This document shows, piece by piece, positions 9,021-16,837 of a DNA stretch of 64,000 nt. Numbering within the stretch: position 1 is the first letter of the stretch; each line of letters starts with the position of its first letter. The notes below the pieces were generated by a model. It ran no database searches. It worked only from the letters and a program-made list of their open reading frames with translations, and was not told the DNA's origin. A program made the position numbers and the translations under genes. This stretch comes from Hellea sp. (GTDB lineage Bacteria > Pseudomonadota > Alphaproteobacteria > Caulobacterales > Maricaulaceae): the NCBI GenBank assembly GCA_020631215.1, contig JAHDHS010000006.1, positions 1-64,000 on the forward strand. The letters are read 5' to 3'.

Positions 9021-9608
9021 ATGGCAAAACTCTATTTCAATTACGCGGCGATGAATGCAGGGAAGTCAACCATCCTGCTGCAATCCTCCTATAATTACCG
9101 CGAACGCGGTATGCATACGCTTTTGCTCAAACCTGCCGTGGATGACCGGGAGGCAAAATGGGATCACATTGCCTCGCGCATCGGTCTGGAAGCACAGGCG
9201 GATTGTTTTGAGCCCGATCAGGATTTAGAGGCGCATATAAAATCGGCCCATGATGCGCAGCCTTTGGACTGCGTGCTCGTGGATGAAGCGCAATTCCTGA
9301 CAGAGGCGCAGGTTTGGCAGCTTTCCCGTGTCAGCGACCATCACGGGATTCCGGTTATGTGTTATGGTCTGCGCACGGATTTCCAAGGCGCACTGTTTCC
9401 GGGCAGCAAAGCCTTGCTGGCGATTGCCGATGATTTACGCGAACTTCGCACGCTGTGTTGGTGCGGAAAAAAGGCCATTATGACCTTGCGCATTGATGCC
9501 AGCGGAAAGCCGGTCATCGAAGGCGAGCAAGTGGAAATTGGCGGGAATGACCGCTATATGAGCCTATGCCGTAAACATTGGGTCGCCAAGACAATCAATG
9601 GCGGCTAG
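9021..9608 (+). CDS. tdk: Thymidine kinase
   Basis: This is a 195-residue type II thymidine kinase of the salvage pathway. The N-terminus [14 protein letters not shown] holds the P-loop (about residues 11-17) and matches the E. coli family pattern; LVDEAQFL is the Walker B-type segment. Cysteine pairs in LCWCGKK and SLCRKH form the usual zinc site. The start at 9021 is chosen from this alignment; a GTG at 8982 would add 13 unrelated residues. The next gene, a phosphoribosyltransferase, follows within 25 bp, suggesting a small salvage operon. Confidence 0.95.
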   Translation: MAKLYFNYAAMNAGKSTILLQSSYNYRERGMHTLLLKPAVDDREAKWDHIASRIGLEAQADCFEPDQDLEAHIKSAHDAQPLDCVLVDEAQFLTEAQVWQLSRVSDHHGIPVMCYGLRTDFQGALFPGSKALLAIADDLRELRTLCWCGKKAIMTLRIDASGKPVIEGEQVEIGGNDRYMSLCRKHWVAKTINGG

Positions 9609-9631
9609 CTAAGGCAGTTTTTGAGGCCAAT

Positions 9632-10189
9632 ATGGAAAAGCTATTTGTCAGCGCCGAAGATTTGCTGCGCGATTCCTATGAGCTGGCCTTGCGGATATTT
9701 GAAAGCGGCTATCGTCCCTCTTTCATCATCGGTGTCTGGCGCGGCGGCGCGCCGGTGGGCATTGCGGTGCAGGAAGTCTTATCGCTTTTGGGCTGCCCGG
9801 CCAATCATGCAGCTATTAGAACCTCGGCCTATGAGGGCATAGATCAACCCAGCCAAAACATAGCCATTTACGGCATCCAGAACCTGGTTGAAATGATGGG
9901 CGAGCATGAAGCGTGCCTGATCATCGATGATATCTTCGATACGGGCCGCTCTATAGACGCGATCCTCACGGAATTAAGCGGCGCGGCGTCACACAAAACG
10001 CTCAGTGCGATCAAAACCGCGACCGTCTATTACAAACCGCATCGCAACCAAACGGCCCGCGTCCCGGATTTCTATGTCCACACAACCGATGAGTGGGTCG
10101 TCTTTCCGCATGAGCTGGAAGGCTGCACACATGATGAACTTCGCCGCACGAAACCCTTGCCCGAGCGCATTTATAAGCTGCTGTCGTGA
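9632..10189 (+). CDS. Purine-type phosphoribosyltransferase (hypoxanthine PRTase-like)
   Basis: This 185-residue type I phosphoribosyltransferase transfers ribose-5-phosphate from PRPP to a base. CLIIDDIFDTGRS (about residues 92-104) is the 13-residue PRPP-binding loop, and GVWRGGAPVG supplies the PPi loop. WVVFPHE near the end is the base-binding flap seen in HPRT/xanthine-guanine enzymes. ATG at 9632 has GAGG 7 nt upstream. It directly follows tdk, consistent with nucleoside salvage. The exact base (hypoxanthine, guanine or xanthine) cannot be decided by eye. Confidence 0.85.
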   Translation: MEKLFVSAEDLLRDSYELALRIFESGYRPSFIIGVWRGGAPVGIAVQEVLSLLGCPANHAAIRTSAYEGIDQPSQNIAIYGIQNLVEMMGEHEACLIIDDIFDTGRSIDAILTELSGAASHKTLSAIKTATVYYKPHRNQTARVPDFYVHTTDEWVVFPHELEGCTHDELRRTKPLPERIYKLLS

Positions 10190-10302
10190 CTGGGCTGGTT
10201 AAGGCGGGCGGGCTTTGGCAGGCAGGCGGATATGTCAGGCTTTAAGCGGAATATATGCAGCTGTGGGTTTCCAATTTCGATTGGGCGCATTATGGAGGTC
10301 GC

Positions 10303-10515
10303 ATGATGTCTTTATTTCAAAATCAAGGTGAAGCGCAGATCCATTATGGCGACTCTGATTTCACCATCATGCAGACCGGCAGCTATGTGACTTGCGCCGT
10401 GACGGGCGAGAAAATTCCGCTGGAACGTCTGCGCTATTGGAGCGCCGTTAGGCAGGAGGCCTATAAAGATGCGGCCGCGTCATTAGAGGCACATAAAGCG
10501 GATTATGATCGGTGA
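10303..10515 (+). CDS. DUF2093 family protein
   Basis: This 70-residue protein has no signal peptide or membrane segment. The pattern IHYGDSDFTIMQTGSYVTCAVTG and the following IPLERLRYWS match DUF2093, a short family confined to alphaproteobacteria with no assigned function. GGAGG at 10294-10298 serves either of two adjacent ATG codons (10303 or 10306). The stop codon overlaps the GTG start of the M23 lipoprotein gene by 4 bp, so translation is probably coupled. In relatives this family lies near lpxK; here it is about 3 kb away. Confidence 0.82.
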   Translation: MMSLFQNQGEAQIHYGDSDFTIMQTGSYVTCAVTGEKIPLERLRYWSAVRQEAYKDAAASLEAHKADYDR

Positions 10516-11474
10516 GAAAACTGGCCCTGATATCGGGATTGCTTTTATTGCCAGTCTCTGCCTGCGCTCAAGAGGAGCAGAGCGGCATACCCATTCCGGA
10601 TTTAAAGACTGCGCAAACGAGTCCATTTGAAACAAAAGACGCCGTAACGAAAGACAATGTTCCGGCTTTAAGGTCAGCCGGAACACTGTCCGCTGTGCAG
10701 GCACCGTCAATTCCAGTTAGCTGCAAAGGCGTCATCAAACAGGGCGGGGCCGTTTTGTGCCGGACACAGCCCAACCAAAAAGTCAAAGTCGCGCGGTCTG
10801 AAAAAGACTTCTATTTCGAAAGCGCCGATGAAAATGGACAGATTATTATTGGCTTTGATCGCGATGAAGGCGCGAATTTTATTGAGGCCGCCGGAGAGCG
10901 CGTGACATTTGATCTGGCCAAGCGTGACTATGATGTTTCGCGGATTGACGGACTGCCGCCATCACAGGTGTCGACCTTTACCGAGGCGCAGTTAAAGCGC
11001 ATTCGGGCGTCCTCCGCGCGAAAGAAAAAAGGCTTTAGCTCGCGCGCCAAAGCCATGGGATTTCAGGACGGGTTTGATTTGCCTATCAAGGCAGAATTTA
11101 CCAAGACAACTAATTTCGGGGCGCAGCGTATTTTAAACGGCGAGCCGAAAAAACCGCATTACGGGGTCGATCTGGCCGCGCCTTTGGGCACGCCGATTTA
11201 CGCGCCCGCGGATGGCATCGTCAGCCTTGCTGATGACGATCTATATTTCGAAGGCGCGATGGTTTTGCTGGATCACGGGCAGGGGCTGATCTCCATGTAT
11301 TTACATGTGAATGACATTTTTGTCGAAGACGGGCAGGCCGTCAAACAAGGCGAGCAGATCGCAACGGTTGGGTCAAAAGGCCGCTCTACAGGGCCGCATT
11401 TGTGCTGGCGTTTAAAGTGGCGCAACCGTAATCTCGATCCGGAACTGCTAACGGAATGGCCCCAAGAGGGATAG
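10512..11474 (+). CDS. M23-family peptidase-like lipoprotein with altered metal site
   Basis: This 320-residue protein starts at GTG and has a lipoprotein signal with lipobox VSAC (Cys at about 18). The C-terminal LytM domain shows HYGVDLA (HxxxD zinc ligands) and LHV (catalytic His). The final motif reads GPHLCWR, whereas typical M23 peptidases have GPHLHF, so the third zinc ligand is a Cys. It may be an active peptidoglycan endopeptidase with a Cys ligand, or a non-catalytic LytM factor of the EnvC/NlpD type that activates amidases. It is anchored in the envelope. Translation is coupled to DUF2093 upstream, and chorismate mutase follows 4 bp later. Confidence 0.85.
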   Translation: MRKLALISGLLLLPVSACAQEEQSGIPIPDLKTAQTSPFETKDAVTKDNVPALRSAGTLSAVQAPSIPVSCKGVIKQGGAVLCRTQPNQKVKVARSEKDFYFESADENGQIIIGFDRDEGANFIEAAGERVTFDLAKRDYDVSRIDGLPPSQVSTFTEAQLKRIRASSARKKKGFSSRAKAMGFQDGFDLPIKAEFTKTTNFGAQRILNGEPKKPHYGVDLAAPLGTPIYAPADGIVSLADDDLYFEGAMVLLDHGQGLISMYLHVNDIFVEDGQAVKQGEQIATVGSKGRSTGPHLCWRLKWRNRNLDPELLTEWPQEG

Positions 11475-11478
11475 AGAC

Positions 11479-11799
11479 ATGGCGAAATCAGGTGAAGATT
11501 GCCAGACTATGGACGAGGTTCGCGAAGGCGTTGATGCGCTGGACCGGGAGCTCGTCTCTTTGCTGGTGCGCCGCCAAGCCTATATGACGGCGGCTGCCCG
11601 TATCAAACAGGACCGCGACGCCGTCCATGATGAAGCCCGCATCGAAGAAGTTGTCTCCAAAGTTTTGACCGAAGCCCGTAAGCAGGGCTTGTCCGAACAA
11701 ATTGCAGAACCTGTCTGGCGTAAACTCATTGAGCGGTGCATCGCCTTTGAATTCGGCGAATGGGACGCGCAGCGCGCCGCGAATAAGCAAAGCGCTTAG
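11479..11799 (+). CDS. Chorismate mutase, AroQ class
   Basis: This 106-residue all-helical protein matches AroQ chorismate mutase, which converts chorismate to prephenate for Phe/Tyr synthesis. Visible family residues are the N-terminal VDALDRELVSLLVRR helix (active-site Arg), AARIKQDRDAVHDEARIEEV (Lys/Asp/Arg/Glu of the active site) and the C-terminal PVWRKLIERCIAFE helix. No signal peptide is seen, so it acts in the cytoplasm. It is the last gene of the tdk-to-M23 series. Its stop codon overlaps that of the convergent lipoprotein gene (TTAG). Confidence 0.9.
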   Translation: MAKSGEDCQTMDEVREGVDALDRELVSLLVRRQAYMTAAARIKQDRDAVHDEARIEEVVSKVLTEARKQGLSEQIAEPVWRKLIERCIAFEFGEWDAQRAANKQSA

Positions 11800-12221
11800 G
11801 GCTTCACGGCCGGGTAATAATAGACCCGCCGGATCAAATCATTTTCGAGTTGATAGACCGTTAGGGCGGATTGCGATTTGGTCTCTCCGGCTTTACTCGT
11901 CCAATGGGCGGTTTCGGTGACGGCGATGTAGTCGCCATTTATACTCCAATTGCGCAGGACGCCCGTCGGCATATTGGGATCAGAGAAATAGCCTTTCATG
12001 GCTTCCGTCAAAATGTCTTTGCCTTTGGCCTCAACCGTGATTTTGTTGCCTGAAACGCTTAGCCATTCAATATCGGGATGCATCAATGCTGACATCGCCT
12101 GAAGATCCTGCGCATTATAGGCCGCCGAATAGTCTGCGACGATGGGGTGTTCATTGGACGGTTTTGCAGGGCTGCAGGCGGTCAAGCAAAACAAAGCAAT
12201 GAATAGATAAATTGATTTCAT
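11796..12221 (-). CDS. SnoaL/NTF2-like lipoprotein
   Basis: This 141-residue protein has a lipoprotein signal with lipobox LTAC (Cys at about 16). The mature part resembles the NTF2-like cone fold: an initial helix ending DYSAAYNAQDLQAMSALMHPDIEW, then alternating strands. The Asp/His/Trp pattern is shared with SnoaL-type and DUF4440-type proteins. No catalytic role can be assigned. It lies 22 bp upstream (with respect to its strand, before the stop of the LpxL-like gene) and could be transcribed from the lipid A gene cluster. Confidence 0.7.
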   Translation of the reverse strand: MKSIYLFIALFCLTACSPAKPSNEHPIVADYSAAYNAQDLQAMSALMHPDIEWLSVSGNKITVEAKGKDILTEAMKGYFSDPNMPTGVLRNWSINGDYIAVTETAHWTSKAGETKSQSALTVYQLENDLIRRVYYYPAVKP

Positions 12222-12243
12222 ATTATTTATCCCGGTAGACCTC

Positions 12244-13149
12244 TCATTTTACCCGGTAGATCTCCTTGGGCCAGCGGCGATGCACCCAGAACCATTGGGC
12301 GGGATTGTCACGAATGCGGTCTTCGATGAAGCGGTTTACCTTCAGCACGCCGTCCGTGACATCCTGTTCGCGATCCCCGGATTTGGACAGCTCTATGGGC
12401 TGATGGAATGTCACAGTGAAGTCAGACCCGTCCCTGACAACAACCATGGGCATGAGAGGGCGTCCGGTTTTGAGCGCGAGGCGGGTTGCGCCTTGGGCCG
12501 TCATGGCTGTCTGACCGAAAAACGGAACCGCCAGTCCCGTATCGAATTTTTGGTCATTTAAAATCGCGATGCTCTCGCCCTTTTTTAAGGCTTCGAATAA
12601 TTCCCGCCCGCCGCGATGGGTGGATTTCTGCACGAGAAATTTTGTGCCGTAAGCTTCGCGCTGCCGGATGACGCGGGCATTGATATGGGGGTTATTGATT
12701 TTCCGGTAGGTCACGCGCACGGGCAGGCCAGATTGCGTCAAAACTGTCGCCATGATTTCCCAATTGGCGAAATGGCCCGAAATCATAATCGCCGGGGCGT
12801 TTTGTTTGAAAATATCCAGACCGTGAACCGTGATCCGGCTTTTGGGCGTGAAAGGCATGATACGGTGGGTCAGCGGAAATTCGGCAAAGGTGCGGCCGAT
12901 ATTATCCCATTGCTCTTTTAGCAGCTCTTTGATTTCTGCGTCGCTTTTCTCCGGAAAGGCGATCCGCATTCCGGTTTCGGCGATGCGGTGCTTGGACGTC
13001 AGCGGGCCGATTTTTCGTAGCAGCCAGCCGCCAAAGGCGGACACCCAAGCGACAGGGAAGAGGCGCATCAGGCCGCTGACCAAATCATAGGCCAGCGCCT
13101 CAAGCCGCCAGCTAATCCGTTTGCCAAGGGTCGGGTTGTTCAGGCTCAT
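12244..13149 (-). CDS. LpxL/HtrB-family lipid A acyltransferase
   Basis: This 301-residue inner-membrane acyltransferase adds a secondary acyl chain to Kdo-lipid A precursors. The catalytic H-x4-D/E motif is in SGHFANWE, and the downstream NDQKFDTGLAVPFFG and WFWVHRRWP match LpxL/LpxM. The ATG overlaps the lpxK stop codon (ATGA), so it is cotranslated with lpxK. It ends the waaA-lpxK-lpxL series on this strand. Which acyl chain it uses (laurate, myristate or other) is not predictable. Confidence 0.88.
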   Translation of the reverse strand: MSLNNPTLGKRISWRLEALAYDLVSGLMRLFPVAWVSAFGGWLLRKIGPLTSKHRIAETGMRIAFPEKSDAEIKELLKEQWDNIGRTFAEFPLTHRIMPFTPKSRITVHGLDIFKQNAPAIMISGHFANWEIMATVLTQSGLPVRVTYRKINNPHINARVIRQREAYGTKFLVQKSTHRGGRELFEALKKGESIAILNDQKFDTGLAVPFFGQTAMTAQGATRLALKTGRPLMPMVVVRDGSDFTVTFHQPIELSKSGDREQDVTDGVLKVNRFIEDRIRDNPAQWFWVHRRWPKEIYRVK

Positions 13150-14147
13150 CTGGGTTTGGCCCGGCTAATGATGGGATGAAGCAGGCGGCGGAGCGTGAGC
13201 TCATCTTCGAAATGCACGCTGACGGGCCAGACATGAACGCCCTTGCGATAGCCCTTTGGCAGTCGGACATAATCCTTTTCGGTCGTAATTAATGACGCGC
13301 CATATTCACTCGCCAGAAGAAACAGGTTTTCAATGTCAGAGTCTTTGTATTTGTAATGATCAGCAAAGGGGACTTCCTCGACAATTTCTCCGCCATGACG
13401 GCGTAGGCTGTCAAAGAATTTGTTCGGGCGGCCAATCCCGGCAAAAGCATAGAGCTTGCCTTTGGGAGGGGACGCCTTGGGGGCCAGAAAAGCCGGGATG
13501 ACGATTTGGCCTTTCAATTGTTCGCGAAGGTGGTCGTCAATCTCGTAATCTGGGGCAGGCTTCATCAGGATCACGGCATCAGCCCGCTCGAGTGACGCGT
13601 CCAGTTTTTCCCGTAGCGGGCCAGCCGGAAAGACACAGCCATTCCCAAATCCCACCTCGGCATCGACCACAAGAAGGGATAATGTTTTGACAAGTTGAGG
13701 GTTCTGATGTCCGTCATCCATGATGATAACATCTGCGCCATGAGATCGCGCAGCCCGCGCGCCATCATCCCGGCCGGCCGCCACCCAGACGGGGGCATGA
13801 CGGGCCAGCAAGAGCGGCTCATCTCCGACGTCTGTGGCGGTATGATTTTGCTGAACCGGGATCGGGCCCTTTTCCTGCCCGCCATAGCCGCGGGTAAGGC
13901 CATGGGCTTCGATGCCCAAGCGCCGGAAACTTTGCAGCAGATATGACGTGACCGGGGTTTTGCCCGTCCCGCCCATGGTCGCATTGCCTACGCAAATCAC
14001 TGGAATTCCGACATCAAAGCTCTCTGTTTCGCGAATGCGTTTCGCGGCGGCCCTTCCGTAAATCCAGGCAAAGGGCGACAGCAACGTCCGAATGACCGGC
14101 GCGGCGTCACGCCCATGGCGGTGATTCCAAAACTCAGGCGGCCGCAT
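13146..14147 (-). CDS. lpxK: Tetraacyldisaccharide 4'-kinase
   Basis: This 333-residue kinase phosphorylates the 4' position of the tetraacyl-disaccharide-1-phosphate to give lipid IVA. The P-loop is GNATMGGTGKTPVT, followed by the family GLTRGYGG motif and the MDDGHQNP stretch that carries the catalytic Asp-His pair. The N-terminus PEFWNHR is typical. It overlaps waaA by one base (TGATG) and the next gene by 4 bp, so these three genes form one transcriptional and translational unit. Confidence 0.95.
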   Translation of the reverse strand: MRPPEFWNHRHGRDAAPVIRTLLSPFAWIYGRAAAKRIRETESFDVGIPVICVGNATMGGTGKTPVTSYLLQSFRRLGIEAHGLTRGYGGQEKGPIPVQQNHTATDVGDEPLLLARHAPVWVAAGRDDGARAARSHGADVIIMDDGHQNPQLVKTLSLLVVDAEVGFGNGCVFPAGPLREKLDASLERADAVILMKPAPDYEIDDHLREQLKGQIVIPAFLAPKASPPKGKLYAFAGIGRPNKFFDSLRRHGGEIVEEVPFADHYKYKDSDIENLFLLASEYGASLITTEKDYVRLPKGYRKGVHVWPVSVHFEDELTLRRLLHPIISRAKPR

Positions 14148-15418
14148 CAGGACGGCTCCGGCAAAATGGGGTCAAGCTTCGCCCAGACATGATCCAGAAC
14201 AGCATCACGGCTGCTCGCAAATTGCAAAGCACGGCTTTGGTAACAGCCCAACATATCTGGATTTGATAGTAATTCATTCACAGCTTCACCCACCATATTC
14301 GGAGCTAGAATACGCCGCGCAGCGTCAAAGGCAAACATGTCCTTATAACTATCGGCGAAGCTCTCAATATGAGCGCCTGTCAGGATGGCATTGGAAAAGC
14401 GTGCGGCTTCAAGCGGGTTATGGCCCATTAGGCCTTCCACCAAGGAGCCGCAGACAAAGGTCACATCAGACAGGCTATAGGCGATGCCCATCTCGCCGAT
14501 CGTGTCAAAGAGATATGTGGCCGTTGATTTGGTTATAGCGCCGCCCGTGGAACGCAGGACGAAATCATCCATCATAGGCGTGATTTCACCGCGGCGTTCG
14601 GGATGTCGCACGGCCAGCACTAAAAGGGCGTCAGCATGCGTCTGGCGAATAATGTCATGGGCTTTTAGGATAATCTCTTCTTCGCCTGCGTGGGTGCTGG
14701 CAGCGCACCAGACAGGCCTGTCTTTGATTTGCTTTTTCAGCCGCACAACTTCACCGTGATCGACTGGCAGTTTGGGGGCGGTGTCTTTCAGATTTCCGGC
14801 GTTTTCAATCTCCGCGCCGAGCAGCCAAGACAGGCCGTTGGCCGTGTCATCATTGGCGGCCAGGATGACATCGAAACAGCCAAATATGGCTTTGGCCGAG
14901 GACTTGCGCTTGGCCCAGCCTTGTATGGACTTATCGCTCATCCGGGCATTGATGAGCGCCATGGGCACGCCGCGCGCTTTGGTCAAGCGGATAAGGTTTG
15001 GCCAAATTTCGCTCTCCGCCCACAGGACGGCATCGGGTTGCCAGTGATCCAGAAAGCTGGTCACGGCTTTGACGGTATCCAGGGGTACATATTGATGAAA
15101 GGCGCGGCCGGGCAGGCGTTGCTGCAAAATATCGGCGCTGGTCACCGTGCCGCTGGTAACAAGAATATGTGCAGCTGGATAATCAGCGAGAATTTTATGG
15201 ATCAGCGGCAACAACATAGTCACTTCGCCGACACTTGCGCCGTGCAGCCAGAAGAGCTGTCCGTCGGGGCGGGGTAGGCCGGCCTGTCCAAAGCGTTCGC
15301 CCTGACGGGCTGGATCTTCCTTGCCTTTTAGCGCGCGGCGTTTCAGCCATAGCGGCAAAAGCGGGGAGAGCAGACGGGTCAGCCCCGAATAGCTGCGGAT
15401 AAGCGCCGTATCAGACAT
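14147..15418 (-). CDS. waaA: 3-deoxy-D-manno-octulosonic acid (Kdo) transferase
   Basis: This is a roughly 423-residue GT30 glycosyltransferase that adds Kdo to lipid IVA at the inner membrane. Family motifs are LFWLHGASVGEV (catalytic Glu), the VTSGTVTSADIL stretch, LWAESEIWPNL and, in the C-terminal nucleotide-binding half, GSLVEGLMGHNPLEAA. The start at 15418 has GGAG about 10 nt upstream; an ATG at 15439 is possible but has a poorer site. It overlaps the end of the upstream DUF374 gene by 8 bp. Confidence 0.95.
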   Translation of the reverse strand: MSDTALIRSYSGLTRLLSPLLPLWLKRRALKGKEDPARQGERFGQAGLPRPDGQLFWLHGASVGEVTMLLPLIHKILADYPAAHILVTSGTVTSADILQQRLPGRAFHQYVPLDTVKAVTSFLDHWQPDAVLWAESEIWPNLIRLTKARGVPMALINARMSDKSIQGWAKRKSSAKAIFGCFDVILAANDDTANGLSWLLGAEIENAGNLKDTAPKLPVDHGEVVRLKKQIKDRPVWCAASTHAGEEEIILKAHDIIRQTHADALLVLAVRHPERRGEITPMMDDFVLRSTGGAITKSTATYLFDTIGEMGIAYSLSDVTFVCGSLVEGLMGHNPLEAARFSNAILTGAHIESFADSYKDMFAFDAARRILAPNMVGEAVNELLSNPDMLGCYQSRALQFASSRDAVLDHVWAKLDPILPEPS

Positions 15419-16127
15419 GGGCCGGCTCCACGATCTCATGCCCCATGGCCCTGTCCGCTTCGGCCAAAAACGCGTTCATTTCATCCTCAACGGATTGGCG
15501 CAGGGCTGATATCTCATGATCGCTGGCATCAGCCGCCACGGTAACAGGCGTACCCCAAATGATACGGCCTTTTCCGAAGGGCAGCGGAAAGATAAATTTA
15601 TCCCAGCTGTCAAATTGCTTGCGGTTTTTGATGGCAAATGTGCAGGGCTGGATCGGCGCGCCGGTTAATTTGGCGAGGCGAAAGGGGCCATCGCCCAAAC
15701 GCTGCCTTGGCCCGCGTGGCCCGTCCGGGGTGATGACAATACAGCCGCCCGCCGCAATGGCGTCAATTACTTCTAGCCCGGCCTTGGTGCCGCCCTTCGC
15801 CAGATTTGTATTGGCTTTTTTCGCCGAGCCGCGAATGGTTTTCAGGCCCAGAAAATGGGATGTATGCGCCACAACCGCCCCGTCACGGGAGCGGGAAATC
15901 AAGACATGCGGCAATTGCCAGCCTTTTTTCCAGGCGGCGGTCAGCATCATAAACCGCGAATGCCATGTCAGGGCGATAAACCCTTTGCCGCCATCGATAA
16001 TGGGCTGGACGGCCTCCGCGCCGGAAATATCCCACCGCGTTGTATATTTGACGAAGGTCATCCAGGCCGCGACAGTCCAGCCGAGTATAAGCTGAACTAC
16101 GCGGCTGCGCATGAAGCGTTTGAACAT
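15411..16127 (-). CDS. DUF374 lysophospholipid/LPS acyltransferase-like protein
   Basis: This is a roughly 238-residue membrane-anchored protein of the DUF374 family, which is linked to LPS synthesis in alphaproteobacteria. It shows the family stretches LTWHSRFMM (HxxxM in place of the usual HX4D), ISRSRDG, TPDGPRGPR and GAPIQPCTFA. An N-terminal hydrophobic segment (about 12-28) anchors it. The start at 16127 has AGGAGG 6-7 nt upstream, better than the longer frame from 16187, which would overlap the divergent phosphatase gene. It is translationally linked to waaA downstream. Confidence 0.88.
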   Translation of the reverse strand: MFKRFMRSRVVQLILGWTVAAWMTFVKYTTRWDISGAEAVQPIIDGGKGFIALTWHSRFMMLTAAWKKGWQLPHVLISRSRDGAVVAHTSHFLGLKTIRGSAKKANTNLAKGGTKAGLEVIDAIAAGGCIVITPDGPRGPRQRLGDGPFRLAKLTGAPIQPCTFAIKNRKQFDSWDKFIFPLPFGKGRIIWGTPVTVAADASDHEISALRQSVEDEMNAFLAEADRAMGHEIVEPAHV

Positions 16128-16180
16128 GCGCTGCCCTCCTGTTAAAGCCCGCGTGAAATTGAAACCATCATGTAGGCTAT

Positions 16181-16837
16181 ATGGCACTCGACCTCAATAA
16201 TCCAAAGGACCGAAAACAGGCTTATCGTGATCTCTATTGGGGCGATCACGGGTTCCTGCGTCTACGCTTTTCAAACCGTCATCACATTGGCGGGGGCATG
16301 TACCGGGAAAACCAGCCATCGCCCAAACGGATCGCCGAGCTGGCAAAAGAGGGCATTAAGACCATCATCAATTTACGCGGCCAAAGCCCGAAAGGATATT
16401 ACCTGCTGGAAAAAGAAGCCTGCGAAGAACACGGGATCAAGCTCATCGATTTTCAGGTTTTTTCCCGGGATGTGCATACGCCCGAATGTATTCGCGGCGC
16501 CAAAGAGCTATTTGATAGGATTGAATATCCGGCGCTGATGCATTGTAAATCCGGCGCAGACCGTGCGGGCTTTATGAGCACGCTTTACAGGCATTTCAAA
16601 ATGGGCGACACAATCGAAGAGGCGCTGGAAATGCTGACCTTCAAATATCTCCACGTCAAACACGGCAAGACCGGCATGCTTGGCTTCTTCTTCCGTGACT
16701 ATCTGACATATGCAGAGGATCACGATATTGAATTTCTGGATTGGGTCGAAACCGTCTATGATCCCGCCGATGTCCATGCCCGCTTCATGGCGCAATGGTC
16801 TGGCAATCCAATCACGGAAATTCTGCGGCGGGAGTAG
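16181..16837 (+). CDS. Dual-specificity/tyrosine phosphatase-like protein
   Basis: This 218-residue protein carries the C-x5-R signature MHCKSGADRAG (about residues 123-133) of cysteine-based phosphatases, after an EGIKTIINLRGQ strand typical of bacterial dual-specificity phosphatases. The general-acid Asp is probably in the FQVFSRDVHTP loop. No signal peptide is seen, so it is cytoplasmic. It is transcribed against the lipid A genes on both sides, divergent from DUF374 and convergent with the MsbA-like gene with no gap. Related genes in alphaproteobacteria often sit among envelope genes. The substrate (protein, lipid or sugar phosphate) is unknown. Confidence 0.85.
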   Translation: MALDLNNPKDRKQAYRDLYWGDHGFLRLRFSNRHHIGGGMYRENQPSPKRIAELAKEGIKTIINLRGQSPKGYYLLEKEACEEHGIKLIDFQVFSRDVHTPECIRGAKELFDRIEYPALMHCKSGADRAGFMSTLYRHFKMGDTIEEALEMLTFKYLHVKHGKTGMLGFFFRDYLTYAEDHDIEFLDWVETVYDPADVHARFMAQWSGNPITEILRRE

